Assembly: GCA_963643465.1 (NCBI GenBank)
Contig: CAVIJT010000002.1
Location: 124,001-188,000 of the forward strand
DNA length: 64,000 bases
Direction: 5' to 3'
Source of the DNA: CAG-411 sp963643465
GTDB taxonomy: Bacteria; Bacillota; Clostridia; Lachnospirales; Lachnospiraceae
The position numbers and the translations under genes were made by a program. The notes below the pieces were generated by a model. That model made no database searches. It was not told the origin of the DNA and saw only the letters and a list, made by a program, of their open reading frames with translations. Numbering within the stretch: the first letter of the stretch is position 1; each line of letters opens with the position of its first letter. Shown piece after piece: positions 43,286-52,156 of this stretch.

Positions 43286-43645
43286 CTAACGGAATCGAAA
43301 AACAATGTCTGCCAGTACCGTTTCTTCCGCCACGCTCTTTGCCTGCTCCCGCAACTTCCACATTTCTATGGTAGAACCGGGATTCTCCGGCGGATGTTTT
43401 CTTATATGCCGACCTATAATCGTATCCAGCATTTCATAAGCATCTTCATTAACTTCATATGCTGTCCGGTTGGCACACCCAAGTCTTGTAAGCGTCTGAT
43501 ACCGTCCCATGTGATTTTCTTTCATATAGGACAGCCACAGCAGTCCATACTTTCCCACTACCGACAATTCCATATCATCAGGGATAATCAGCAGCGGATA
43601 AAAAATACCGTCCTTTTCCACATAGGGAATTTCTATCTTTCCCAA
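43286..43645 (-). CDS. tnpV: TnpV-like transposon protein
   Basis: This is a 119-residue protein. IEIPYVEKDGIFYPLLIIPD, then KYGLLWLSYMKENHMGRYQT and AKSVAEETVLADIVF, agree with the TnpV family first seen in Tn4451. The role is unknown. TnpV travels with TnpX-type serine recombinases; here it lies at the right end of the element and the recombinases lie at the left end. Confidence 0.8.
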   Translation of the reverse strand: MGKIEIPYVEKDGIFYPLLIIPDDMELSVVGKYGLLWLSYMKENHMGRYQTLTRLGCANRTAYEVNEDAYEMLDTIIGRHIRKHPPENPGSTIEMWKLREQAKSVAEETVLADIVFRFR

Positions 43646-43999
43646 AGTTCATCACCTCCCGTTCAAATATTCAGCCTAACTATACATCAGTGCAATCTTT
43701 TCCCCGTTGCAAAGCCTTCCGGTTCTTCTTCAACCAAAAGGCAGGATTAAGTCAGCTTTATGTACATGGAATCTGTCCATGCCGGAGCTAATTTAACCCT
43801 GCCTAAATATCAAAATATTAAGCTATCACCTCTTTTGAGTACACAAAACAATTTCAGTAATTATTCTTGAAATTGTTTTGTTTGAAATATCAGGTTTTGA
43901 TTTTAACAGCGCTGTCCTATTCAAAACACCTTGTTTTTAGGTATAAAAAATAAGGACTAAATTAGTGCAAACCCATTGATTTTACTAGGTTTCTCTAAC
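43646..43999. other. Right-end non-coding region of the inner element
   Basis: No convincing gene is seen. It holds the inverted repeat at 43843-43881 and a short ATGGA/TCCAT hairpin near 43767. The out-of-frame tail of the fic N-terminal half reads into it and ends at 43957. Confidence 0.5.
43843..43881. repeat. Perfect 14-bp inverted repeat near the right end
   Basis: ACAAAACAATTTCA and TGAAATTGTTTTGT flank an 11-bp spacer. It is not followed by a T-run in either direction, so it is more likely a protein-binding site than a terminator. It lies ~140 bp from the crossover point. Confidence 0.8.
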
Positions 44000-44025
44000 T
44001 TTGTCCTTATTATAACACCATCATC
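44000..44025 (+). other. Right attachment junction of the inner element
   Basis: TTTGTCC (44000-44006), then 15 bases, then core CATC (44022-44025). After the core the fic N-terminal half begins (reverse sense HPFSD). Inverted TTTGTCC/GGACAAA arms of the two ends are equidistant from the TC in the core. Confidence 0.8.
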
Positions 44026-44556
44026 TGAAAACGGGTGTATCCGTTCAAATCGAATGTGACATTCTGCAATTCCTGAAAGTAATTCTTCCAAATTACTACT
44101 TTCTATATTAACTTCCTTTAACATTTCATCCATTAGTCTCGGAACTTCCACATAATGTGGCGGATAATACGTTGCTTCTGCTATAGTTCCAACATATACA
44201 TCTTTGGTTCTATACCCCTTATCACCCTTCATTATTATCTCATTACTTTGCTTTATCCATTCCTCTGTAATTTCCATTCTATGTGTTGAGATTTTCTTAT
44301 TAATTGCTTCATAAAGATTTTTTGCATCTGTATACTCTTGATACGTATGCCCGGATCTTACTTCATCATATAATAGTACATCTATCGTTTCATCTAAATC
44401 AAGTGTGTTTCCTTCCATTGCATTTGAACTCCAACAAAACCGAAGTTTAAAATCCTCCCAAAACGGAGAAAATACCAACTCCTCTTTTTGTATATCAGAC
44501 AACAACACTTTCTCATTGTTCAATTTACTTATCCACGCAGATGTGTCCATAATCAT
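44022..44556 (-). pseudogene. Fic protein, N-terminal half, cut at HPFSD
   Basis: The ATG at 44556 follows ATTGGAGTGG. The frame gives a Fic protein: an N-terminal inhibitory-helix motif SSNAMEGN fits (S/T)xxxE(G/N), then YTDAKNLYEAI, TIAEATYYPPHYVEVPRLMD, and the start of the active site RFERIHPFSD. At that codon the inner element begins, and a foreign 22-residue tail (DGVIIRTKLEKP) runs to 43957. The remaining DGNGRTGR lies at 6655-6678. As it stands the AMPylase active site is incomplete. It is the last gene of the outer transfer operon. Confidence 0.9.
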
Positions 44557-44632
44557 CTTTACCACTCCAATCCACTTTATCCCTATATCTAATAGTAACA
44601 TAAAAAATCCTAGATTTCTATGCTGTTATCTA

Positions 44633-45769
44633 CTACTCTTTCACCACAATATCCATGTTATTATCTTCCAACTCAACATCCATACTATTTGGCTTTTCTG
44701 TCACCTTAGTTACCGGCTTCTGCGTTATTATCGGCTCATTTTCATCTGTATGTATATTGGGTGCCGCAGTTATTATCGAAACATTGGTTGGAAATACCTG
44801 TTTTGACTTTTCCGTTGTAGCCTTTTTCTTCTTCGCAGGAGCAGTTGCTTTTGGTATTTTTGTAATCTCTGGGCTTATAACAGGATTTTCCGTTATCGGA
44901 TTAGGAGTTTGCGTTTTCTTTGGCTGCCTAGTAATTTCAACTGTTTCTGTTGGATTAGCAGTTGTTGTTTCTTCTAAATTTCCATTCTTTTTCTTAGAAA
45001 AAATTTTTGCTCCGTTGATACCTGCAGAACCAACTACCAATACAAATAATATAATAGCAGCCAAAACGGAACCTCTTTTCTTCAACCTTTTCCCCTTCGC
45101 CTGTTCCATTAAATAACGTTCCAGTTTTTCTGCTACTTCCTTATAATCACTGTATTCTATGTCTGCATTCTTACAACCGGAAACTATTTTTTTCAACCGA
45201 CTGGAGAACCTTAGTTTTTTATCCAGCATATAATTAATAAATTCTCCAATCTCTCTTATATTTTCTACCTTTACATCTTCCGTCATTTCCAATCCATCTA
45301 CCTCAAAATCCTGTATTCGTACACTTCCTCCCTCTATCAAAATATCCCCCATTCCATACTTCCAACGGATACCTCTCAATCCACTCTGTTCCATATATTC
45401 CAGTCCATCACACAGCTGAAGCGCCCAATTCACTACTTCTCTAGTACCACAGTTGTTTCTCTCTATATCCTCTGCTACAGTTCCATTTACCTTTTCCATA
45501 ATTACATAAAGTTTTTTATCCTGTTTTATAATCTCCATTACCTTCGGGAAAAAGCGATGATTCATTTTTTTCATTTGTTCTATTTGAACAATTACTGTTT
45601 CAGGATCCTTTTGTAAAATTGTATTATTTGCACAAGATACCTCAAGACTGATTTCTTTCAATACCCATTCTGTCCTCATCCGGACATCGGTTACTTCATA
45701 CAAATCCATAGTATCATAAATTTTTGTCACTTCATATTTATTATTGATGATTTCCATTTCTTTTAACAT
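44633..45769 (-). CDS. Membrane-anchored pseudokinase
   Basis: This is a 378-residue protein. Residues ~5-215 resemble a Ser/Thr kinase fold: EWVLKEIS keeps the beta-3 Lys, and KKLYVIMEKVNG marks the hinge. The glycine loop is absent, the HRDLKPxN loop is replaced by RGIRWKYGMGDILIEGG and DFG by DFE, so catalysis is unlikely. One membrane helix follows (~232-255, LAAIILFVLVVGSAGI), then a ~120-residue Thr/Pro/Lys-rich outer tail (NPITENPVISPEITKIPKAT). Its place among transfer genes suggests a scaffold or sensor at the cell surface. Confidence 0.7.
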   Translation of the reverse strand: MLKEMEIINNKYEVTKIYDTMDLYEVTDVRMRTEWVLKEISLEVSCANNTILQKDPETVIVQIEQMKKMNHRFFPKVMEIIKQDKKLYVIMEKVNGTVAEDIERNNCGTREVVNWALQLCDGLEYMEQSGLRGIRWKYGMGDILIEGGSVRIQDFEVDGLEMTEDVKVENIREIGEFINYMLDKKLRFSSRLKKIVSGCKNADIEYSDYKEVAEKLERYLMEQAKGKRLKKRGSVLAAIILFVLVVGSAGINGAKIFSKKKNGNLEETTTANPTETVEITRQPKKTQTPNPITENPVISPEITKIPKATAPAKKKKATTEKSKQVFPTNVSIITAAPNIHTDENEPIITQKPVTKVTEKPNSMDVELEDNNMDIVVKE

Positions 45770-45788
45770 ATTCCTCTCCCTTTCTGTG

Positions 45789-48458
45789 CTATTTATAAAG
45801 ACTCCAGTAATGCTGTGCTTCACGATGTATCCCATCCGGTGTATACTTTTTACCTGCATGATTTTTAGTAGCATTATCATTTGGATCATTCACACGTATT
45901 TTTCCGTCTTCTATAGTCCTTAAAACAATAAGATGGCTATTACTTGTAAATTCTCCAGGTCCCATGCTAGCAATTACTGTATGCCCTTTTTTCAGTTCCT
46001 CTACCATAGATTCCTTACTTAAACCTAAATCCTTATATTTCAAATTGTAATGCTTAGCAACTGCAGCATATAAAGCATGAGACGACCCTTGTCCTTGAAT
46101 ATAGTAACTATTTGCCCATTTAACAAGTTTTGAAGGTGTCACTGATTTTCCTGTCCAATAAGAAGCAACCATTGCAGAACTACAAATACCACATCCACTT
46201 TTCCCTATTGTACTGGTTCCATATGAAACAGAACTCCATCTGCTATCCCACTGACAATACAACGGCATAACTGTAATTTTCGGTTTCTGCCCCTTTACTC
46301 TGCTCATAACACTAATCGAATATCCTCTCGTTCCATAATGGCCATCGGGACTTTGTTTATATTGAAACCTTTGTTGCAGTTCGACTGTGTCTTCCCCACC
46401 ATTGTCTTCAGCAAAATCAATATACGCAGTTCCCATATTGTAACTTTGTACTAACACCTTTATATCTGTAATCTTTTTTTCCTTACATTTCTTTAATAAG
46501 CCTTCAAAGTGACTAATTCCCGCCTTAACAGAAGCTATTCCGGATTTCCCATCATAACCATTTACCTGCATCCAATTGGCATTATCCCCTTTACCAAAAG
46601 TGCTTTCCTGTTGCACTATAGAAACAATAATATCTATATATGGCTCCATTCCTTTCTTTTTCAAAATTGGACGGATATATTTTCTCGTTTTCTTGGCAAG
46701 TTTTGCATAGGTTCCCTTATATACAGGAGATTTGGGATTATCATATACTTTCCCATCTATACATACATCCGTTCCAGCATAGGAACTGTAATCCTCATCT
46801 TCCTCCCCTTCTATCCCTAACTCCTCTGCATATGCCAACAATTCTTTTATCTCTTTTTTACTTTCCTCATCAAAATTATATTCGTCTATCATGTCTTCCC
46901 AACTTTTCTGGGTAATCGTAATAGTTTTTATTGTTTTTTGTACTTGTTTCCCTTTTCTATTTTTCTTGGTACTGGTAGTTATATTTGTACTATAATAGTT
47001 CATATCATCAAATACAGTTTTCAAACTGTTTTTTACCTCACTTGATACATCCGCTATTTCCAAATCATAGCCATATTTTTCAGCAAAAACGCATAACACA
47101 TCGCTATAATTACTTCTGGAAACTTCAATATCAACCTCTCCAGTTTCCGATTTTACTATTATCTCATCATATCCATCTGCTTCTTTCTCCTTTTCCACCT
47201 CATCACAAAACTCTGTATAATATTCTTCCAGAACACTTCCTATGGTTTCACTGGCATCATCCCCTGGAAAAAATATGGCCAATGGCGAACTATAAAGAAA
47301 AGCAATAATTACGATAACTGGTACTATAATCACCAATAATCCGCCCAAAGCACCTGCAAGGTAAAATAATAGCTTTTTTCCTAACGCAGAAACTGCATTT
47401 TTTCCCCACTGTTGTACTTTTCCCTTTACAATATCCTTTGCTACATTTCCAATGCTGTCTTGCTTTTGCGGATTTTGTGATGTTTTGTTTTGTATATATG
47501 TAAGCATTCGCTTTCGTGCTATGCTCTCTTTTCTTTTCTTATCCCTACTTTGTCGTTCCTCTCTTTTAGTTGTTCCCTTATCTGGTCTTTTTCGAAATTG
47601 ATTTATATTCTTGCACTCTGTATACTCTTCGTGACTTCTTACTCCTGCTATTCTTCTTGTAGGTTGCAACTGTTGGCTTCCCTCTATTTTACTTTTACCA
47701 GAACACAAGTGCATGCTTTTTGATATCGGTTGCTTATCTTTATGATTTACATTCTTTCTCTCCGTATATCCATTCCGATTTTTTACTCCTGTTATTCTTC
47801 TTACAGATTGTAACTGTTGACTTCCCTCTATTTTATTTTTACTAGAACGCAAATACATATGTTTTGATATTGGCTGCTTATCTTTATGATTCGTAATGGT
47901 ATTTCCTATAAAAAGTACGGTTTCTTTTCCCGACTTATATACATTTTTTTCTGTCTCCACTGTTGTCTTTGCCAAAGAAACCGTTCCTTGTACACCAGAT
48001 TTCAAAATTCCTGCAGCATCCAATAATTCTACTCCACCCTCTTGGGATTCTACTTCTCCCTTTGCTGCAGCAAGAGCAGTATCTTTTACAAATCCTCTGT
48101 TTTTTTTATTTTTCACGACTGTTACATAGTCATCTACTTCTTTCTGCCTCTGAAAATATTTTTTCTTGCACGTATTCTCTTTTATGACCAAAGACTTTCT
48201 ATTCTTTTTGCTAGAAGTCGTATTTTTATATACAACATATCGAATTCTTTCATAACGTCTTCGTTCCGGCTCTTTTAATTTTCTGCAATTAACTTTTAAA
48301 CTTCTTATCCTTTTTCCCTTTGAAACTACAACATATTTCCTATTTATAGATTTAGAGGAAGCTTTTCTCTTTGTAGGTCCTATCCTCATTGCTTTTTTAT
48401 TTTTATGGGACGGAATATTCCGCCCCATACTCTTTGTAATTTTCCCTCTATTCTGCAT
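45789..48458 (-). CDS. Conjugation cell-wall hydrolase: lysozyme-like plus C39-like peptidase
   Basis: This is an 889-residue protein. A long Lys/Arg-rich cytosolic N-terminus (~1-360) contains a 48-residue tandem duplication. A single membrane helix lies at ~365-395 (LFYLAGALGGLLVIIVPVIV). Outside are a lysozyme-like domain (~590-700, VSIVQQESTFGKGDNANWMQ) and a C39_2-like cysteine peptidase (~735-880, SGCGICSSAMVASYW with the Cys, NSHLIVL with the His, RVNDPND with the Asp). This two-enzyme build is that of CwlT-type proteins that open peptidoglycan for the secretion channel. It overlaps the virB4 end by 11 bases. Confidence 0.88.
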   Translation of the reverse strand: MQNRGKITKSMGRNIPSHKNKKAMRIGPTKRKASSKSINRKYVVVSKGKRIRSLKVNCRKLKEPERRRYERIRYVVYKNTTSSKKNRKSLVIKENTCKKKYFQRQKEVDDYVTVVKNKKNRGFVKDTALAAAKGEVESQEGGVELLDAAGILKSGVQGTVSLAKTTVETEKNVYKSGKETVLFIGNTITNHKDKQPISKHMYLRSSKNKIEGSQQLQSVRRITGVKNRNGYTERKNVNHKDKQPISKSMHLCSGKSKIEGSQQLQPTRRIAGVRSHEEYTECKNINQFRKRPDKGTTKREERQSRDKKRKESIARKRMLTYIQNKTSQNPQKQDSIGNVAKDIVKGKVQQWGKNAVSALGKKLLFYLAGALGGLLVIIVPVIVIIAFLYSSPLAIFFPGDDASETIGSVLEEYYTEFCDEVEKEKEADGYDEIIVKSETGEVDIEVSRSNYSDVLCVFAEKYGYDLEIADVSSEVKNSLKTVFDDMNYYSTNITTSTKKNRKGKQVQKTIKTITITQKSWEDMIDEYNFDEESKKEIKELLAYAEELGIEGEEDEDYSSYAGTDVCIDGKVYDNPKSPVYKGTYAKLAKKTRKYIRPILKKKGMEPYIDIIVSIVQQESTFGKGDNANWMQVNGYDGKSGIASVKAGISHFEGLLKKCKEKKITDIKVLVQSYNMGTAYIDFAEDNGGEDTVELQQRFQYKQSPDGHYGTRGYSISVMSRVKGQKPKITVMPLYCQWDSRWSSVSYGTSTIGKSGCGICSSAMVASYWTGKSVTPSKLVKWANSYYIQGQGSSHALYAAVAKHYNLKYKDLGLSKESMVEELKKGHTVIASMGPGEFTSNSHLIVLRTIEDGKIRVNDPNDNATKNHAGKKYTPDGIHREAQHYWSLYK
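47606..47893 (-). repeat. 144-bp tandem duplication inside the hydrolase gene
   Basis: Two neighbouring 48-codon units begin NHKDKQPISKHMYLRSSKNK and NHKDKQPISKSMHLCSGKSK. The DNA start TGCTTATCTTTATGATT recurs exactly 144 bp apart (47731 and 47875). They have diverged at many positions, so the event is not recent. Confidence 0.88.
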
Positions 48459-51201
48459 CCAGCTTCTCCTTTTGTAATAAATCTGCCTTTTCATGCATAT
48501 TGGTATTAAACAACTGGTACATTACACTTGATTTTTCTATTCTGGCATCAATTGGAATCACTACATCTCCATGCCTTAATAAACCAGTACCACTTTGCGC
48601 ATGCGTAACATACCGCAACTGTGCCTCTGAAATTTCAATTGATTCCAAAATTTTTTCTTTATCCTTTGGAGACTGTTTCATAAGAATAGTAAACTCACTG
48701 TTATTTACCATAGTTGCAGAAATATGATTTTTTAATACATCAATGATATTTTGCGTAATTCCAGTACATATACCACCAAGTTTTCTGACCTTTTTCCATA
48801 AACTTTCTAAAGATTTTGCAGCAAGGTTTTTGTCTAATAATACATGCAGCTCATCAATGTATAACCAAGTAGCCCGCCCAATAGCTGCATTTTTCTCAAT
48901 TTTTGCAGAAATATTTGACATCATAACCAGCATGGATACCGCAGATAACTCTTCTCCAAGATCTCGAATTCCATATACAGTAAGCCGATTTTCTACATTT
49001 ACATTTGTCTCATGACTAAAAATGTTTAAAGACCCCTTAATAAATCTTTCTAAACTTAATGCAATATCCTTTGCCTCATCTTCCTCCTGCTCCTGAAGGA
49101 TAGCAAAAAACTCCTGCATAGTCGGTATATTCTTTCCGTATTTCTCTGGCATAATGCGATTAAATAACTCCCGGACACACCGATCAATGATACTCTTATG
49201 CTTACCATTTAGCTCTGCATTGGTACTCTGCTCTGCAATTCCCTGCATAAATTCCGTTTTTTCCACAATTACTTCTTCTAACTTTGACGTTTCAGCATAG
49301 TCAAAAGGATTGATATAGGTGTCTGTATCTGCAGACAGATTAACAATGACACCATTGAATTTCCTTGCAATATCAAAATATTCATTTTGCGGATCGATAA
49401 TAATAATGTCGTCCAAAGTATTCAAATATGCGCTACCCATTTCCTGTTTGGCAGCCATACTTTTTCCTGCTCCCGGAACTCCAAAAATGAACCCATTTCC
49501 ATTGATTAACTTCTTTCTATCACCAACCACAATATTACGAGATAATTGGTTACTGCCATAATAGGTTCCTCCAGCTATGTAAAGTTCCTGAACATTAAAT
49601 GGTATCATTGCTGCCAAACCTCTAGTTACCAAAGTACGCATAGTCGATACCTGCCTTACCCCTATAGGTAACGCTGTATTTAATGCCTCTCTCTGCTGAA
49701 GAAAATGGGTTTCCATCTGAAATCCTCTTCTCTTGGCAATTCCCTTCATAGTATTCGTTGCCTTATCCAATTCTTCCTTTGTTTCTGCCGTTAAAATAAT
49801 CGTTACAGAAGTCCAAAACATGGATTGATCATTATCTCGAATATCATCCATCATGATTTCTAAATCTTCCTTTTCCCGTTTAGTAACATAGGAAATATCC
49901 GTCGCAAAATCGTTATTCTTATTTCTTTTTTGTTGCTGTTTTATAATTTTTTCTTCCACACCTAAATATCTATTTTTCAGCTCCGCATCAACAATGTCCT
50001 TTGGTATCGGCACAGAATCAATAGATACAACAGAATGTACCGGTACGGATACCAACTCATTCAAGAATTCATCAGACTGGGAAGACGGCCATTTTTTCAA
50101 AAACAATGCCCTACAAAATTTCTTTTCATCTTCAAAGTGATCCGGAAAAAATTTAAGCATAGTGTTACAAATATCATTTCTATAATCCATGTTTCTTCTT
50201 ACAGATTCCTCGAAATCAAATGTAAACTGCCCCTCTTCTCCCATTCGATAAAAATCATGCAAAAGCTGCAGTCTTTTCTCTGCATCTAATGGAATAAGAA
50301 CAGAACCCAGTTCATCCATGAAATATTGCTTCAAATTCATTTCTAATGTAATAAATTGTGCTTTTGCTTCCTCAAAACTGTTTCGTTCCACCGTAACAGT
50401 CAAGTACCTCTCCTGATCAATACCTTTTCGTCCCTCATCAATTTTCCGGATTATAATGTCATTGTATGCCTCTCGATACTCGTCAAAACCATCCTGTTGC
50501 ATTTTAAACAGTATCTCTTCCTTTGTACGTTCCATATCTTTGTTTTTATTACTAATTGTAATCTTAAACGGTACATCAAAAGTATTTAAGATAGCGCACC
50601 ATCTTTCAAACACAGAAAGTTGACCATCCCTTGTGTGTGTAACATAATTAATATCTGAAAACAGATATGTTTTTGTATATTTTCCCTCCGCAACCTCAAA
50701 AATTCCTGATTTTGAAATACTTTTTATTTCTATCGCCTGTTGCACACTCTTTGGCACTGCAAAAAGAGGTTCATCTGCACTTTTTAACTGTTTAAACTTG
50801 TTTCCAAACATGGATTTCTTCGGTTTCTTCTTTGGACTTTTATTGTTTGGGGATGTTGAATTATTTTTCCTTCCCTTATTTTCCTTTTCCGCTAGTTGTT
50901 TTGGCTTTTCTTCTGAAACATACAATAACGGTTTCTGGAACATCATGTTCCAACTCTTTGAAACGTATTCCGTAAAATTCATTCCATTTTTAGAATAAAA
51001 ACCGTTCAATGCAATTGGCATCACAACTGGAATAGATAAATAACAACTACCTACTAAGCCAATCTTATCTTGTAGCAAAGCTATTATTCCTATAGAAATT
51101 CCTGCAGATGCGCCAAAAGAAAGACATTGTTTCCATGAAAGCCCCATGATTGCATTTCCTGTATACTCATCTAAATCTCTGTTTATATCTATTACTAACA
51201 T
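48448..51201 (-). CDS. virB4: PrgI-VirB4 fusion ATPase of the type IV secretion system
   Basis: This is a 917-residue protein. Residues 1-~95 form a PrgI-like membrane domain with two helices (LSFGASAGISIGIIALLQDK and VGSCYLSIPVVMPIALNGFY, then KNGMNFTEYV). A linker full of Lys and Ser follows. The VirB4 part has Walker A GFIFGVPGAGKSMAAKQEM (~577), Walker B IIIIDPQNEYF (~605) and later LYIDELHVLL and GGICTGITQNIID. It energises pilus assembly and transport. In most Gram-positive systems PrgI is a separate gene. Confidence 0.93.
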   Translation of the reverse strand: MLVIDINRDLDEYTGNAIMGLSWKQCLSFGASAGISIGIIALLQDKIGLVGSCYLSIPVVMPIALNGFYSKNGMNFTEYVSKSWNMMFQKPLLYVSEEKPKQLAEKENKGRKNNSTSPNNKSPKKKPKKSMFGNKFKQLKSADEPLFAVPKSVQQAIEIKSISKSGIFEVAEGKYTKTYLFSDINYVTHTRDGQLSVFERWCAILNTFDVPFKITISNKNKDMERTKEEILFKMQQDGFDEYREAYNDIIIRKIDEGRKGIDQERYLTVTVERNSFEEAKAQFITLEMNLKQYFMDELGSVLIPLDAEKRLQLLHDFYRMGEEGQFTFDFEESVRRNMDYRNDICNTMLKFFPDHFEDEKKFCRALFLKKWPSSQSDEFLNELVSVPVHSVVSIDSVPIPKDIVDAELKNRYLGVEEKIIKQQQKRNKNNDFATDISYVTKREKEDLEIMMDDIRDNDQSMFWTSVTIILTAETKEELDKATNTMKGIAKRRGFQMETHFLQQREALNTALPIGVRQVSTMRTLVTRGLAAMIPFNVQELYIAGGTYYGSNQLSRNIVVGDRKKLINGNGFIFGVPGAGKSMAAKQEMGSAYLNTLDDIIIIDPQNEYFDIARKFNGVIVNLSADTDTYINPFDYAETSKLEEVIVEKTEFMQGIAEQSTNAELNGKHKSIIDRCVRELFNRIMPEKYGKNIPTMQEFFAILQEQEEDEAKDIALSLERFIKGSLNIFSHETNVNVENRLTVYGIRDLGEELSAVSMLVMMSNISAKIEKNAAIGRATWLYIDELHVLLDKNLAAKSLESLWKKVRKLGGICTGITQNIIDVLKNHISATMVNNSEFTILMKQSPKDKEKILESIEISEAQLRYVTHAQSGTGLLRHGDVVIPIDARIEKSSVMYQLFNTNMHEKADLLQKEKLDAE

Positions 51202-51216
51202 ATCTTTTCCTTTCCT

Positions 51217-52074
51217 TTAGTAGTGTCCTACCATTTCTCTTGTAAGATGCTCTGCGCCTTTTACTGTTCCCGTTAAAATTGCAGCCTGAAACAACATAGA
51301 AAGCAAATGCTCACATACCAAAAGCCAACTATCTTTAAATCCCAAATCCAAAGCTCCATAATTCATCAACGCAGTTCCAAAAATCAACGCTGTACTTATG
51401 GTCACTGCTTCTAGTGCAATTGCCATAAAGTGTTTTAAATAAGAAACAGATACTCGTCCTACTTCCCCAGCTCCTGCCATAGTAGCGAATGCCAAACTTC
51501 CAAATGGAATTAGAATTAATAATTTTAGCATTCTGGAGTATGTAGCATATAAAATAGAAAATGCCATAATAATCAATAGTACACCTATAATTACAGCCAC
51601 AATAAGCAAAAGTATACTTGTTCCAAAGCCACAATCATCAATTAATTCTTTGTCTGCTGCTGTAATATGTAACTTCGCATTACTTTTATTAAAATAGCTC
51701 TTCAATTGTTTACAAAAAATTTTGCAGCATCTTAAAATAGAAACAAGTACCTTTCTACTATGTATAGTAAAATACTCTGCCATACATAAGCGGACTAGGT
51801 ATTTTACAATACTGTCATAACGCATCTCATCCCTTACATTCACCGTTTCCTGACAAAAGCCAATAACAAAAAATAATACTACTAAACTGGTTCCCACCCC
51901 TACAAAAATTACATTTACGCTACTTAATATGTCTGCCATTCCATCTATATCACCTGGTAATTTGGTGAGCATATTATAGGATTTATTAATAATCTTATTC
52001 CAGGCTTTAAAAGCAAAACTTAGAAAGCTCTTTATAGGGCTTGCTAAATTTAAGCCAAGATAAATCCAACTCAT
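51217..52074 (-). CDS. virB6: VirB6/TrbL-like channel protein
   Basis: This is a 285-residue membrane protein starting MSWIYLGLNLASPIK after AAAGGAAA. There are about six helices: INVIFVGVGTSLVVLFFVIG, SILLLIVAVIIGVLLIIMAF, the AIALEAVTISTALIFGTALM region and others. The order and the position between the VirB2-like and VirB4 genes identify it as the polytopic inner-membrane channel component. A 9-bp hairpin precedes its ribosome-binding site. Confidence 0.85.
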   Translation of the reverse strand: MSWIYLGLNLASPIKSFLSFAFKAWNKIINKSYNMLTKLPGDIDGMADILSSVNVIFVGVGTSLVVLFFVIGFCQETVNVRDEMRYDSIVKYLVRLCMAEYFTIHSRKVLVSILRCCKIFCKQLKSYFNKSNAKLHITAADKELIDDCGFGTSILLLIVAVIIGVLLIIMAFSILYATYSRMLKLLILIPFGSLAFATMAGAGEVGRVSVSYLKHFMAIALEAVTISTALIFGTALMNYGALDLGFKDSWLLVCEHLLSMLFQAAILTGTVKGAEHLTREMVGHY

Positions 52075-52095
52075 AATTTTTTCCTTTCTATTCGT

Positions 52096-52123
52096 AAGAG
52101 GCACCTAAAAATCTGTGCCTCTT
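52096..52123 (-). other. Intercistronic hairpin before virB6
   Basis: AAGAGGCAC and GTGCCTCTT form a perfect 9-bp stem with a 10-nt loop, just upstream of the virB6 ribosome-binding site. There is no T-run after it, so mRNA processing or stability is more likely than termination. Confidence 0.75.
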
Positions 52124-52156
52124 ATATTTTTTGCATATAATCTTAAAATTCCAAAA

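Larger units (their letters stand above)
6675..44025. mobile_element. Integrated TnpX/TndX-type element, ~37.3 kb, inside fic
   Basis: The boundaries are seen from the split fic gene: host sequence stops at CATC 6675-6678 on the left and resumes at CATC 44022-44025 on the right (GATG in the sense of fic). Base composition changes at both borders. The left end carries three large serine recombinases and the right end carries TnpV, both hallmarks of the Tn4451/Tn5397 recombinase group. There is no relaxase or type IV secretion gene inside, but there is an oriT-like site at 35.7 kb. It is best described as an integrative mobilizable element or mobilizable transposon with a large cargo. Confidence 0.85.
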
